Shown here: positions 16,369-25,373 of the stretch, one piece after another | Layout: each line of letters opens with the position of its first letter | How positions within the stretch are numbered: the first letter of the stretch is position 1 | Notes under the pieces: generated by a model | What the model was told of the DNA's origin: nothing | What the model saw: the letters and a program-made list of their open reading frames with translations, nothing else | The model's database searches: none | From: Bosea vestrisii | Lineage (GTDB): Bacteria > Pseudomonadota > Alphaproteobacteria > Rhizobiales > Beijerinckiaceae | Direction: 5' to 3' | NCBI RefSeq assembly: GCF_030144325.1 | Contig: NZ_CP126307.1 | Location: 3,934,001 to 3,998,000, forward strand | DNA: 64,000 nt | Translations under genes and position numbers: made by a program

Positions 16369-17832
16369 ATGCTCGACAAGCCCGCGCCGACCGGCCGCAG
16401 CCTCTACATCGGCGGAAGCTGGCGTCACCCTTTGTCCGGACGCTATGCCCCAACCCTCAACCCCGGCACGAACGAGCTCATCTGCGATGTCGCAGAGGCG
16501 TCCGCGGCCGATGTCGATGCTGCGGTCGCGGCGGCGCGGACGGGTTTCAGGACGTGGCGCCAGGTGCTGCCGCTCGAGCGTGGGCGCATCCTGAAGGCGA
16601 TCGCCGCGGTCGTGCGCGAGAACGCCCGCGAACTCGCTGCGCTCGACGCCGCCAATTGCGGCAATCCGGTGCGCGAAATGATCGGCGACGCCGCGATCGC
16701 CGCAGCACAGCTCGACTTCTTCGGCGGCCTCGTCACCGAGATGAAGGGCGACACCATCCCGATGGGGCCTGATGCGATCAACCTCACGGTGCGCCAGCCG
16801 CTCGGGGTGGTCGCCCGCATCCTTGCCTTCAACCACCCCTTCATGTTCTGCGCCGGCAAGATGGCGGCGCCGCTGGCGGCCGGCAACGCCGTCATCATCA
16901 AGCCGCCGGAGCAGGCGCCGCTATCCTCGCTCAGACTGGCCGAACTCATCGGCGGCCTGCTGCCGGAGGGGGTCCTCAGCATCGTGCCCGGCGGGCGCGA
17001 AGCGGGAGCGGCGCTCGCGTCCCATCCCGGTGTCGACAAGGTCGCACTGATCGGCAGCGTCCAGGCCGGCCGCGCCGTGATGAAGGCGGCGAGCGACACG
17101 ATCAAGCCGGTGCTGCTGGAGCTCGGCGGCAAGAACGCGTTGATCGCTTTCGCCGACGCCGATCCGGAGCGGGTCGCCGCCGCGGTTGTCGGCGGCATGA
17201 ACTTTACCTGGTGTGGCCAGTCCTGCGGCTCGACGAGCCGGGCCTTCATCCACCGCGACATCTATGACGCCGTGCTCGCCCGGCTGCCGGAAAAGCTGTC
17301 CGGCTTCGTGCCCGGCATTCCCACGGACGAGGCCACGACCATGGGCGCGATCGTCAGTGCGGCCCAGCATGCCCGCATCCTCGATTTCATCGCCTCGGCG
17401 AAGGCCGAAGGTGCCCGATTGATCTGCGGTGGCTGCGTACCGGACAACCCTAGGCTCGCCGGAGGTTTCTACATCGAGCCGACGATCTTCGCCGACGTGA
17501 CGCCGCAGATGCGGATCGCGCGCGAGGAGATCTTCGGTCCGGTTCTCTCGGTCATGCCCTGGAGCGACGAGGCGCAGATGCTGGAGACGGTCAACAGCGT
17601 CGAGTACGGGCTGACCTGTTCGATCTGGACCAATGATCTCGTCAAGGCGCACCGCACCGCGCTGGCGGCGGAGGCCGGCTTTGTCTGGATCAACGAGGTC
17701 GCGAAGCATTTCCTGGGCACGCCTTTCGGGGGCTGGAAGCAGTCGGGCATCGGCCGCGAGGAGTGCCTCGGCGAGCTCATCGCCTTCACCCAGGAAAAGA
17801 ACATCCATGTCAGCCTGAAACTGCCGGGTTGA
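16369..17832 (+). CDS. NAD(P)-dependent aldehyde dehydrogenase
   Basis: The 487-residue enzyme shows all active-site elements of the ALDH superfamily: Asn155 in FNHPF, Lys178 in IIKPPE, Glu251 in LELGGKN and the nucleophile Cys286 in GQSCGSTSR, with EEIFGPVL later. ATG at 16369 precedes the usual N-terminus; in-frame residues before it look non-coding. It oxidises an aldehyde to its acid in the cytoplasm. The next gene, 70 bases downstream, is a ThDP-dependent enzyme, so the pair could act in sequence: decarboxylation of a 2-keto acid to an aldehyde, then oxidation. It may resemble betaine-aldehyde or benzaldehyde dehydrogenases, but the substrate is not readable. Confidence 0.9.
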   Translation: MLDKPAPTGRSLYIGGSWRHPLSGRYAPTLNPGTNELICDVAEASAADVDAAVAAARTGFRTWRQVLPLERGRILKAIAAVVRENARELAALDAANCGNPVREMIGDAAIAAAQLDFFGGLVTEMKGDTIPMGPDAINLTVRQPLGVVARILAFNHPFMFCAGKMAAPLAAGNAVIIKPPEQAPLSSLRLAELIGGLLPEGVLSIVPGGREAGAALASHPGVDKVALIGSVQAGRAVMKAASDTIKPVLLELGGKNALIAFADADPERVAAAVVGGMNFTWCGQSCGSTSRAFIHRDIYDAVLARLPEKLSGFVPGIPTDEATTMGAIVSAAQHARILDFIASAKAEGARLICGGCVPDNPRLAGGFYIEPTIFADVTPQMRIAREEIFGPVLSVMPWSDEAQMLETVNSVEYGLTCSIWTNDLVKAHRTALAAEAGFVWINEVAKHFLGTPFGGWKQSGIGREECLGELIAFTQEKNIHVSLKLPG

Positions 17833-17902
17833 CGCGTCAGGGACGGTCGGGGATCGCTGCCCCAGCCAGCATCGTCGTCCGAAAACCATCCGGGGAAACG
17901 CC

Positions 17903-19690
17903 ATGAACGACCTGACGCTGTCCGGCATCGACGTGCCCGTCGCCTCGAGCGACAACGGCATCTGGGGAAGCGACGTCGTCGCGCAGATGCTGCGCGCGCT
18001 CGATATCCCCTATCTCGCGCTGAATCCCGGCTCCAGCTTCCGCGGCCTGCATGACAGCCTCGTCAATCATCTCGGCAACCAGCAGCCGCAGATGCTGCTG
18101 TGCCTGCATGAGGAGCATGCCGTCGCCGTCGCCCATGGCTACGCCAAGGTGACGGGCAAGCCGATGGGCGTGATCCTGCACAGCAATGTCGGCCTGATGC
18201 ACGGCGTGATGGCGATCTACAACGCCTGGTGCGATCGCGTGCCGATGCTGATCCTCGGCGCGACCGGGCCGGTCGACGCCGCCGAGCGCAGGCCCTGGAT
18301 CGACTGGCTGCACACCGCCAAGGACCAGGGCGCCCTGATCCGGCCTTATGTGAAATGGGACGACCAGCCCGTCTCGGTGGCGGCCACGATCGATGCGCTG
18401 ATCCGCGCGACCAACCTGACGCGCAGCGCGCCGCAGGCCCCGACCTATGTCTGCCTCGACGTCTCGATGCAGGAGAAGCGGCTCGAGGAGATGCCGCCTC
18501 TGCCGGACCCCAAGCGCTTCGCCGTTGCTTCGCCGAGCGTCCCCGCCGCCGCCGAGATCGACCGGGCGGCGGAGCTGCTACGGGACGCAAAGGCGCCGCT
18601 CATCCTGTTCGGCCGGATGTCGCGCTCGGAGGGCGACTGGGGCCGCCGTGTCGCGCTGGCCGAGCATCTCGGCGCCTCCGTCCTCACCGACATCAAGACT
18701 GCGGCCGTCTTCCCGACGGACCATCCACTGCACGCAGCCAAGCCGTCCTTCTTCCTCGATGCGCAGGCGGTCGATGCCATCCGGGCCGCTGACGTCATCC
18801 TCGCCTTCGACTGGGTCGATCTCGGCGGCACCCTGCGCCAGGCCGATAGCCCCCTGTCCGCCCGCGTGATCAGCGTCTCGCTGGACCACCATCTGCACAA
18901 TGGCTGGAGCCTGGACCATCAGGCGCTCGCCCCGGCCGATCTGCATCTCGCCGCCGATCCGGATGCGGCCATGCACCTGATCGCCGACGCCTTGGGAGCC
19001 GGCCACGGCACGGCCCCGGCCATCCGCCCGACTTTGCCGGCGCTGGCCTTTGATGGCGAGCGCCCGCTCGACGTCGTTTCGCTCGCCGCAGCTATGGGCG
19101 AGGCGCTGCGGGACGAGGTGGTCAGCCTGGTTCGCCTGCCGCTCGGCTGGGCCACCGAGGCCTGGCACTTCCGGCACCCGCTCGACTATCTCGGAATCGA
19201 CGGTGGCGCTGGCATCGGCTCGGGGCCGGGCATGCTGATCGGCGCGGCGCTGGCGCTCAAGGGCTCGAGCCGGCTCCCGGTGGCGGTCCTGGGCGACGGC
19301 GACACCATGATGGCGGCTTCCGCACTATGGACGGCGGCGCATTACAAGCTGCCCTTCGTCGCGATCGTCTCGAACAACCGCTCCTTCTACAATGACGAGA
19401 TCCATCAGGAGCGCGTCGCCAAGCAGCGCCAGCGTCCTGTCGAGAACAAGTGGATCGGCCAGCGCATCGACGAGCCCGATATCGATATCGCCGCCATCGC
19501 CAGGGCGCAGGGTCTCACGGGCATCGGCCCGGTCCGAACGGTCGATGCCCTGCGTGACGCGGTGGTCGAGGCGGTGAAGGCAGCCAAGGCCGGCGCCTCG
19601 GTCCTGATCGATGCCCGCGTCATGCCGGGCTATAATCCGGCGATGGCGGCCGGCATGACACGCCATGCCGGGCAAACGCCGAAGGGCTGA
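17903..19690 (+). CDS. ThDP-dependent decarboxylase/synthase-like enzyme
   Basis: The 595-residue protein has the three-domain layout of the acetolactate synthase / benzoylformate decarboxylase superfamily. The N-terminal domain includes LNPGSSFRGLHDSL and the cofactor-activating glutamate in CLHEEHAVAVAHGYAK (about residue 71). The middle domain follows at about 200-340. The ThDP motif is GDGDTMMAASALWT through IVSNNRSFYND (about 463-495). No dedicated regulatory subunit gene is nearby, which argues against a biosynthetic acetolactate synthase. The partner aldehyde dehydrogenase suggests a 2-keto acid decarboxylase. Position inside the phthalate region suggests an aromatic substrate; this is inference. 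Confidence 0.85.
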   Translation: MNDLTLSGIDVPVASSDNGIWGSDVVAQMLRALDIPYLALNPGSSFRGLHDSLVNHLGNQQPQMLLCLHEEHAVAVAHGYAKVTGKPMGVILHSNVGLMHGVMAIYNAWCDRVPMLILGATGPVDAAERRPWIDWLHTAKDQGALIRPYVKWDDQPVSVAATIDALIRATNLTRSAPQAPTYVCLDVSMQEKRLEEMPPLPDPKRFAVASPSVPAAAEIDRAAELLRDAKAPLILFGRMSRSEGDWGRRVALAEHLGASVLTDIKTAAVFPTDHPLHAAKPSFFLDAQAVDAIRAADVILAFDWVDLGGTLRQADSPLSARVISVSLDHHLHNGWSLDHQALAPADLHLAADPDAAMHLIADALGAGHGTAPAIRPTLPALAFDGERPLDVVSLAAAMGEALRDEVVSLVRLPLGWATEAWHFRHPLDYLGIDGGAGIGSGPGMLIGAALALKGSSRLPVAVLGDGDTMMAASALWTAAHYKLPFVAIVSNNRSFYNDEIHQERVAKQRQRPVENKWIGQRIDEPDIDIAAIARAQGLTGIGPVRTVDALRDAVVEAVKAAKAGASVLIDARVMPGYNPAMAAGMTRHAGQTPKG

Positions 19691-19705
19691 GCGCCGCGGG
19701 ACTGT

Positions 19706-20212
19706 TCAGGCGGCTCCGGCAGAGTCAGCGACGTCCGGCACATCGGCGAGATTGCGTTGGACCGCCGCGAGATAGCCGAGGAAACGGGCCTTATCCTCCG
19801 GCGTAAAGCCGGCGGTCGCCTGCTGGACCACCTCCTGCGCCATCGGCAGGAGCTCGGCCCTGAGCGCCTGGCCCTTCGGCGTCAGCAGCACATGCAGCTT
19901 TCGCCTGTCATGCAGGTCGCGCTCGCGGCTGATCAGGCCGGCCTTCTCCATGGCGGCCAGTGCGGCGAGCGTCGTCGGCTCCATCGTGCCGATCCGGCGG
20001 GACAGCTCGCGCTGGGTCAGCCCGTCTTCCTGCCAGAGCGCTCGCAAAAAGTACCACATGCCCGTGGTGACGCCGTGCGGCTCGATCTTGCTCTGCAGAT
20101 AGCGCTGTGTCGCGCGGTTCGCCATCCGCAGCTGGTAGCCGACACTGCTCTCGAACGGCAGGTCGTCCAGCGCTCCGGCCCGCCCACCGTTTTCGTCCCC
20201 TGTCGTCGCCAC
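19706..20212 (-). CDS. MarR-family transcriptional regulator
   Basis: The 168-residue protein has the MarR winged-helix plan: an N-terminal dimer helix (SVGYQLRMANRATQRYL), a DNA-binding helix pair (LTQRELSRRIGTMEPTTLAALAAMEKAGLI) and the wing RERDLHDRRKLHVLLT. MarR proteins usually repress catabolic or efflux genes until an aromatic ligand binds. It is divergent from the ABC importer operon at 20493 and flanked by phthalate genes, so it is the leading candidate regulator of this region. The operators at 20304-20316 and 14847-14862 are possible targets. Confidence 0.92.
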   Translation of the reverse strand: MATTGDENGGRAGALDDLPFESSVGYQLRMANRATQRYLQSKIEPHGVTTGMWYFLRALWQEDGLTQRELSRRIGTMEPTTLAALAAMEKAGLISRERDLHDRRKLHVLLTPKGQALRAELLPMAQEVVQQATAGFTPEDKARFLGYLAAVQRNLADVPDVADSAGAA

Positions 20213-20303
20213 GATCGCTCACGCCTCCGAGGCCAGTATAGGCCGCAACCGCGCTCTCGATAGCGCCCGCACCTGCCCATCCTGAAAAGTTTGACTGGCC
20301 AAG

Positions 20304-20316
20304 CAAGATAATCTTG
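20304..20316. promoter_or_regulatory. Palindrome CAAGAT-A-ATCTTG upstream of the MarR gene
   Basis: This perfect inverted repeat with a single central base lies 92 bases upstream of the MarR start and about 180 bases upstream of the ABC ATPase start. A site in a regulator's own divergent promoter is typical of MarR autorepression. The rest of the 280-base gap (20213-20492) holds no other motif I can support. Confidence 0.45.
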
Positions 20317-20492
20317 GACCTTGCCCGCGCCGCCTCACTAACGTGGTGGCTGCGTAGGCCGCGAACGGAAGCGAAGACGGCCGCGCGAGGGAAGGATGAC
20401 ATGCCGCCGACTCAGTCGGGCCTCGACCGCTCCGGGCGCGCCAGCGTCGCGCGCCATCCAGCTGCTGTCGCAGCTGGACGAGGGTGGGGGCG

Positions 20493-21377
20493 ATGAGCGA
20501 CGGCCAGCCAAGGGATGAGCGCGCAATGCCCGCTTCGGCCGCCAAACTGCGTCTTGCCGAGACCGTGAAAGAGGCCGACCTGGTCATCGACGGCGTGACG
20601 ATGCGCTTTGAGACACGTGAAGGCGCCATCACCGCCGTCGACGATATGTCGTTCTCGGTCGAGCGCGGCGAGTTCGTCTCGATCATCGGCCCGTCGGGAT
20701 GCGGCAAGTCGACCGTGTTCAACATCCTGGGCGGGCTGGTGCGCGGCTACGAAGGCAAGGTCAGCGTCGGCGGCGACGTGATCTCGGGCCCGCATCCCTC
20801 GATCGGCATGGTCTTCCAGGAGGAGTCGACCTTTCCCTGGCGGACGGTGCTCGACAACGTCGCCTTTCCGCTCGAGATCAAGGGCGTGCGCAAGGCCGAG
20901 CGCCATGAGAGGGCACGACACTTCATCGACATGGTCGGCCTTAACGGCTTCGAACAGCGTTACCCGGCCGAGCTCTCAGGCGGCATGCGCCAGCGCGTCG
21001 CCATCGCCCGCACGCTGGTGTTCGAGCCCAAGATCCTGCTGATGGACGAACCCTTCGCCGCGCTGGACGAGCAGACCCGCCTGCTGCTCGGCGACAAGGT
21101 CCTGAAGATCCAGGAGGCGTTGAAGCAGACGACCCTGCTGATCACCCATAATATCACCGAAGCCGTGCAGCTCTCCGACCGGGTCATCATCATGACCTTC
21201 CGCCCCGGCAAGGTGAAGCGCATCGTCGACATCCGCCTGCCGCGGCCGCGCACGGGCGATGTCGTCGGCAGCGAGGCCTTCGGCCGCCATGTCGCCGAGA
21301 TCTGGCACGATCTGCGCGAGGAGGCCTCGCGCGGCATGGCCGAATCCGAGGCGGGCGCCCGCCGCGGGAAGGCTTGA
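20493..21377 (+). CDS. ABC importer ATP-binding protein (nitrate/sulfonate/taurine type)
   Basis: The 294-residue protein has Walker A GPSGCGKST at 66-74, the signature LSGGMRQR from 161 and Walker B ILLMDEP at 181-187, followed by a conserved switch histidine (LLITHNITEA). ATG at 20493 is preferred over an upstream GTG because AGGGTGGGGG precedes it well. The sequence is closest in type to SsuB/TauB ATPases. It powers an importer whose permeases are encoded at 21381 and 25374 and whose binding protein is at 24366. Because phthalate catabolic genes interrupt the transporter genes, an aromatic acid is the likely cargo. Confidence 0.92.
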   Translation: MSDGQPRDERAMPASAAKLRLAETVKEADLVIDGVTMRFETREGAITAVDDMSFSVERGEFVSIIGPSGCGKSTVFNILGGLVRGYEGKVSVGGDVISGPHPSIGMVFQEESTFPWRTVLDNVAFPLEIKGVRKAERHERARHFIDMVGLNGFEQRYPAELSGGMRQRVAIARTLVFEPKILLMDEPFAALDEQTRLLLGDKVLKIQEALKQTTLLITHNITEAVQLSDRVIIMTFRPGKVKRIVDIRLPRPRTGDVVGSEAFGRHVAEIWHDLREEASRGMAESEAGARRGKA

Positions 21378-21380
21378 GCC

Positions 21381-22136
21381 ATGCGGCTCGCTGCGATCCC
21401 GCCGCTTGCGATCGGCTTCGCCACGGTCGGCCTCGTCCTGGGAGTGGTCGAGATCCTGCTGCTGCTCGGCCTCCTCAACCAGTTCGTGATCCCGTTGCCC
21501 TCGGCGGTGCTCGGCAGCTTCGGCCGGCTGTTCGCCGAGGAACAGTTGCTGGAGCGGTTGATGATGACGGGCAGCGAGGCGCTGGCCGCGAGCGTCCTCG
21601 TCTCGATCGTCGGCATCTCGCTCGGCGTGCTGCTCTACAAGGTCCGGATCCTCGCGCTCGCGACCGAGCCCTGGGTGGCGGCGGTGGCGGCCGCGCCGGT
21701 GGTGCTGGCCTATCCGCTTTTCCTCGTCATCTTCGGGCGCAGCGCCGCCACGATCATCGCGATGGGCTTCGTGGCCGGTCTGGCGCCGGTCATCCTCAAG
21801 ACGCTGGAAGGGCTGAAAGGCGTCAGGAAGAGCCTGATCAATGTCGGATTGAGCTATAATCTCACGCCTTCGCAGCAGTTCTGGAAGATCGAATTCCCCG
21901 CCGCCATCCCGACGATCTTCGTCGGCGTTCGCCTCGGGCTCGTCTTCGCGCTGATCAACCTGATCGGCGTCGAGTTCCTGATCAATTTCGGTGGGCTCGG
22001 CCAGCTGATCAACGATCTCGCGGAGCGCTACGACCTCGCCGGCGTCTTCGCGACGATCGTCTTCGTCATTCTCGTCAGCGTCGTCATTTTCGCGGCACTC
22101 GAGCGCATGGAACGCTGGTTCCGGCCCGGTCGGTAG
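21381..22136 (+). CDS. ABC importer permease (first of two)
   Basis: The 251-residue inner-membrane protein begins three bases after the ATPase stop. About six hydrophobic segments are visible. The BPD-type cytoplasmic loop that contacts the ATPase is in the SQQFWKIEFPAAIPTIFVGVRLG region (about 170-192). It belongs to the SsuC/TauC group. A second, distinct permease at 25374 suggests that one ATPase pair drives a heterodimeric channel, whereas many relatives use a homodimer. Confidence 0.9.
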   Translation: MRLAAIPPLAIGFATVGLVLGVVEILLLLGLLNQFVIPLPSAVLGSFGRLFAEEQLLERLMMTGSEALAASVLVSIVGISLGVLLYKVRILALATEPWVAAVAAAPVVLAYPLFLVIFGRSAATIIAMGFVAGLAPVILKTLEGLKGVRKSLINVGLSYNLTPSQQFWKIEFPAAIPTIFVGVRLGLVFALINLIGVEFLINFGGLGQLINDLAERYDLAGVFATIVFVILVSVVIFAALERMERWFRPGR

Positions 22137-22211
22137 CGGCCGGCCGTGCCTTGTCGCGGCTGCTGAAGCGCCGCATGATGGCCTCCAAGACAACATGCCC
22201 GGGAGGCCGCG

Positions 22212-23141
22212 ATCAATCTCCGCCAGCTTCGATATTTCGTCGGGATCGCCGAAGTCGGGAACATCACCAAGGCAGCGGAGCAGCTCAACGTCGCGCAACC
22301 CGCCCTGGGCCTGCAGATCCGGCAGCTCGAGCAGAACCTCCAGACCGAACTTCTGCTGCGCCATTCGCGTGGCGTCGTGCTGACGCAGGCAGGGGAACTG
22401 CTGCTGGAGCGCGCAAGACGCATCCTGAAGGAGGTCGAGGACGCCAGGCGCGATGTCAAAGCGCTCGCCGGGAACGACCAGGAAATGCTGACGATGGGGC
22501 TGACGCCGAGCATCATGCTCCAGCTCGGCCCCGATCTGCTGATCGACGCCAAGAACAAGATGCCCTCGGTCTCGCTCACCCTGGTCGAAGAGCTGAGCCA
22601 CGGTCTCATCGCTGCGATGGAGCGCGGCGAGCTGAACGCGGCCTTCGCTTATGGCATCGACCAGCCGCGCCCGGGCATCGAGCGGACGGCCTTGTTCGAA
22701 GAGGAGCTGGTGCTCATCCGGCCGATCGCCGACGGGCCGCTGCCGGAGACGGTGACCCTGGCCGAGGCCCTGAGCCACGACCTCGTGCAGGCCGGAGAGC
22801 GCGACATGGTCCAGCAACTGCTCAAGGCCGCCGCCGAGAAATTCTCGCTGCCGCTGCGTATCGTCTACGAAGCGCAATCCATCCCCGCGATGCGTGCTCT
22901 GGTGGTGCGCGGCGTGGCGGCGAGCGTCATACCCTATGGCACGGCCATCGAGGAGCTGCGCGCCGGCAAGCTCGCCATGCAGCGCATCTCGGACCAGCCG
23001 CCGAAGCGGACGCTCTACCTGATCAGGCCCGGCAACGCGCCGGCTTTCCGCCAGCAGGAGGCCGTCGACCGCTTCTTCGCCTCGGTCACCGAACACCTGC
23101 TGGAATCGCTGGGCTCGCTCGCCCGACGCGTCGGTTCCTGA
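22212..23141 (+). CDS. LysR-family regulator with an ATC start codon
   Basis: The 309-residue regulator has an intact N-terminal helix-turn-helix (NLRQLRYFVGIAEVGNITKA, then AEQLNVAQPALGLQIRQLEQ) and a full effector domain to 23141. In this frame the last upstream stop is TGA at 22176. No ATG, GTG or TTG occurs before the helix-turn-helix. ATC at 22212 lies exactly where LysR proteins start and is five bases after a strong GGGAGG (22201-22206). The first in-frame ATG gives a 254-residue product lacking the DNA-binding helices, and an in-frame GTG three codons before it likewise lies too far in. It is followed by the decarboxylase gene and may regulate phthalate catabolism. Confidence 0.8.
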   Translation: MNLRQLRYFVGIAEVGNITKAAEQLNVAQPALGLQIRQLEQNLQTELLLRHSRGVVLTQAGELLLERARRILKEVEDARRDVKALAGNDQEMLTMGLTPSIMLQLGPDLLIDAKNKMPSVSLTLVEELSHGLIAAMERGELNAAFAYGIDQPRPGIERTALFEEELVLIRPIADGPLPETVTLAEALSHDLVQAGERDMVQQLLKAAAEKFSLPLRIVYEAQSIPAMRALVVRGVAASVIPYGTAIEELRAGKLAMQRISDQPPKRTLYLIRPGNAPAFRQQEAVDRFFASVTEHLLESLGSLARRVGS

Positions 23142-23262
23142 TCGCCTCCCATACGGCCTACGTCTTGTTCTCATTTCGCGGAAGTCTTTGTGCCCTCCGC
23201 CGGCGCGGCGCACTCTGCCGCAAAATGATGGCGCGCCCGACGTGCCGGCCGGGAGGAATTGC

Positions 23263-24255
23263 GTGTCCGATCTGCGCCTGTCGATCGCCATCGGCGACTA
23301 TGATCGCAATCGCCCCTTGCTCGACGGGGCGGTCCAGATCGATGGAGTCGACCCCGTCTTCATGAAACTGGTGCCGGAGGAAATCTTCTTCCGCGCCTTC
23401 CGCCATGCTGAATTCGACGTCTGCGAGGCCTCGCTCTCGAGCTTCACCCTCAAGACGGCGCGTGGCGACAGCCCCTATGTCGGCGTTCCCGCCTTCCTGT
23501 CGCGCGCCTTCCGCCACACCGGCATCTTCATCAGGACCGATCGCGGCATCGCCCGGCCCGAGGATCTCAGGGGCAAGCGTATCGGCTGCCCGGAATATCA
23601 GCTCACCGCCTGTGTCTGGATCCGCGCGATCCTCGAAAACGACTATGGCGTCAAACCCTCGGAGGTGACCTGGGTTCGGGGTGGCCTGGAGCAGCCCGGC
23701 CGCGCCGAGAAGATCAGTATCGAATTGCCGCCAGAGATCACGGTCGTGCCGGCCCCGGCCGACCGCTCGCTCAACGAGATGCTGATAGACGGCGAGATCG
23801 ACGCCTATATCGGGCCGCGGTCCCCGCCGGCCTTCGAGGCCGGCCACCCCAAGATCGCGCGTCTGTTTCCGGATCCGACCGCCGCCGCCTCGGACTATTA
23901 TCGGCGCACCCGCATCTTCCCGATCATGCATGTGCTGTGCGTACGGCGCAGTATCGTCGAGACCCAGCCCTGGCTGCCGGCCGCCTTGCTGAAAGCCTTC
24001 GAGCAGTCCAAGGCCGCTGCCCTCGCCAAGCTCGCGGACACCTCCGCCACCAAGATCACGCTGCCCTTCGTCGAGGAGCAGTTGCAGGCGGCGCGCAGCC
24101 TGATGGGACAGGATTTCTGGTCCTATGGTGTCGGCCCGAACCGCCACGCGCTGGAGGCGTTCCTCCAGGCCCATCACAGCCAGGGGCTGTCCTCGCGACG
24201 GCTTTCGGTCGAGGAACTCTTCCATTCCAGCACGCTGGAGGCCTTCAAGATCTGA
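23263..24255 (+). CDS. 4,5-dihydroxyphthalate decarboxylase
   Basis: The 330-residue protein starts at GTG 23263 after GGGAGGAATT. It has the two-lobed fold of NMT1/THI5-like binding proteins but no signal peptide. The pattern LSIAIGDYDRNRPLLDGAV, then EEIFFRAFRHAEFDVCEASLS (residues 39-59), is that of 4,5-dihydroxyphthalate decarboxylases (Pht5/OphC). These convert 4,5-dihydroxyphthalate to protocatechuate in the cytoplasm, the last peripheral step of phthalate degradation. The Rieske oxygenase, reductase and dehydrogenase in the same window complete the route. It sits between a LysR gene and the ABC binding protein gene. Confidence 0.88.
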   Translation: MSDLRLSIAIGDYDRNRPLLDGAVQIDGVDPVFMKLVPEEIFFRAFRHAEFDVCEASLSSFTLKTARGDSPYVGVPAFLSRAFRHTGIFIRTDRGIARPEDLRGKRIGCPEYQLTACVWIRAILENDYGVKPSEVTWVRGGLEQPGRAEKISIELPPEITVVPAPADRSLNEMLIDGEIDAYIGPRSPPAFEAGHPKIARLFPDPTAAASDYYRRTRIFPIMHVLCVRRSIVETQPWLPAALLKAFEQSKAAALAKLADTSATKITLPFVEEQLQAARSLMGQDFWSYGVGPNRHALEAFLQAHHSQGLSSRRLSVEELFHSSTLEAFKI

Positions 24256-24365
24256 GGGAGCCGAAGACCTTGCGGACTTTCCACTTCGCCACAGAAGCGA
24301 AGGCAAGGCGACGAAGGAAAGACGACGAAGGCCAGCCGCACCGAGCTGGCGACAGGGAGGACAGG

Positions 24366-25331
24366 ATGACGACATTCAAGACGGTCATGTCGACGCTCGC
24401 GGCACTTGGCTTCGCGCTGTCGATCGCGCAGGACGCAGCCGCCCAGGACAAGCTCAAGCTGGCGATCGGCCAGCGCGGCAACTGGGATACCTCGGTCTCG
24501 GAGGTCGGCACGAGGCTCGGCATCTTCAAGAAGCACAATCTCGAGCTCGAGATGCTCTACACCCAGGGCGGCGGCGAGACCCAGCAGGCCGTGCTTTCCA
24601 ATAGCGTCGACATCGGCGTCGCCGGCGGCATCATGGGCGCGCTATCGGCCTATTCGAAGGGCGCGCCGATCCGCATCATCGGCGCGGAGACCACCGGGGC
24701 GAAGGATCTCTACTGGTATGTCAAAAGCGACTCCCCGGTGAAGGCGCTCAAGGACCTCCAGAACCACACGGTCTCCTTCTCGACCAATGGCTCGTCGACC
24801 CATGGCGTCGTCAACGCCTTCATCAAGGAGAACAGCCTCAAGATCCGGCCGACCGCGACCGGGGGCCCGGCGCCGACGCTGACCCAGGTGATGTCCGGCC
24901 AGATCGATGTCGGCTGGGCGGCACCGCCCTTCGGCCTGCCCCAGCTCGACAAGGGCGAGATCCGCGTCGTCGCGACCGGCAACGACACCCAGGCCTTCAG
25001 GAGCCAGACGGTCCGCCTGCTGATCACCAACACCAGCGCGCTCCAGAACAAGAAGGCCGTGATCGATCGCTATATGGTCGCCTATCGCGAGACCATCGAC
25101 GCGATGTATGCCAGCGACGCGGCGATCAAGGCCTATGCCGATTTCGTCGGGATTCCGGAGGCCATCGCCAGGCGCACGCGAGATGATTTCTTCCCGAAGG
25201 AGGCGCTCGACCCCGACAAGATCGTTGGCCTCGACACCATTGTCCCCGACGCGGTGGCGCTGAAATATACGGCCCAGCCACTCACCAAGGAACAGCTCGC
25301 CGAGCTGATCCAGATCCCGCCGCGCAAATGA
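24366..25331 (+). CDS. ABC importer substrate-binding protein (NMT1/SsuA-like)
   Basis: The 321-residue periplasmic protein starts at ATG 24366 after CAGGGAGGACAGG. Residues 1-26 are a Sec signal peptide (STLAALGFALSIAQDAAAQ). The mature part is an SsuA/NMT1-type receptor: RGNWDTSVSEVGTRLGIFKK, EMLYTQGGGETQQAVLSNSV and VMSGQIDVGWAAPPFG. It delivers substrate to the permeases at 21381 and 25374. It lies directly after the decarboxylase gene, so phthalate or a close relative is the likely ligand. Residues contacting the ligand cannot be named from sequence alone. Confidence 0.9.
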   Translation: MTTFKTVMSTLAALGFALSIAQDAAAQDKLKLAIGQRGNWDTSVSEVGTRLGIFKKHNLELEMLYTQGGGETQQAVLSNSVDIGVAGGIMGALSAYSKGAPIRIIGAETTGAKDLYWYVKSDSPVKALKDLQNHTVSFSTNGSSTHGVVNAFIKENSLKIRPTATGGPAPTLTQVMSGQIDVGWAAPPFGLPQLDKGEIRVVATGNDTQAFRSQTVRLLITNTSALQNKKAVIDRYMVAYRETIDAMYASDAAIKAYADFVGIPEAIARRTRDDFFPKEALDPDKIVGLDTIVPDAVALKYTAQPLTKEQLAELIQIPPRK

Positions 25332-25373
25332 GCCTGCGCACCGACGGCCTCATCGACCTGGAGTGACGGCGCG

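Noticed and set aside
20976..23291. A 771-codon open frame on the minus strand
   Set aside because: It is the antisense shadow of the ABC, permease and LysR genes. Its translation is rich in Arg, Asp, Gln and Leu without family motifs, as expected opposite GC-rich genes.
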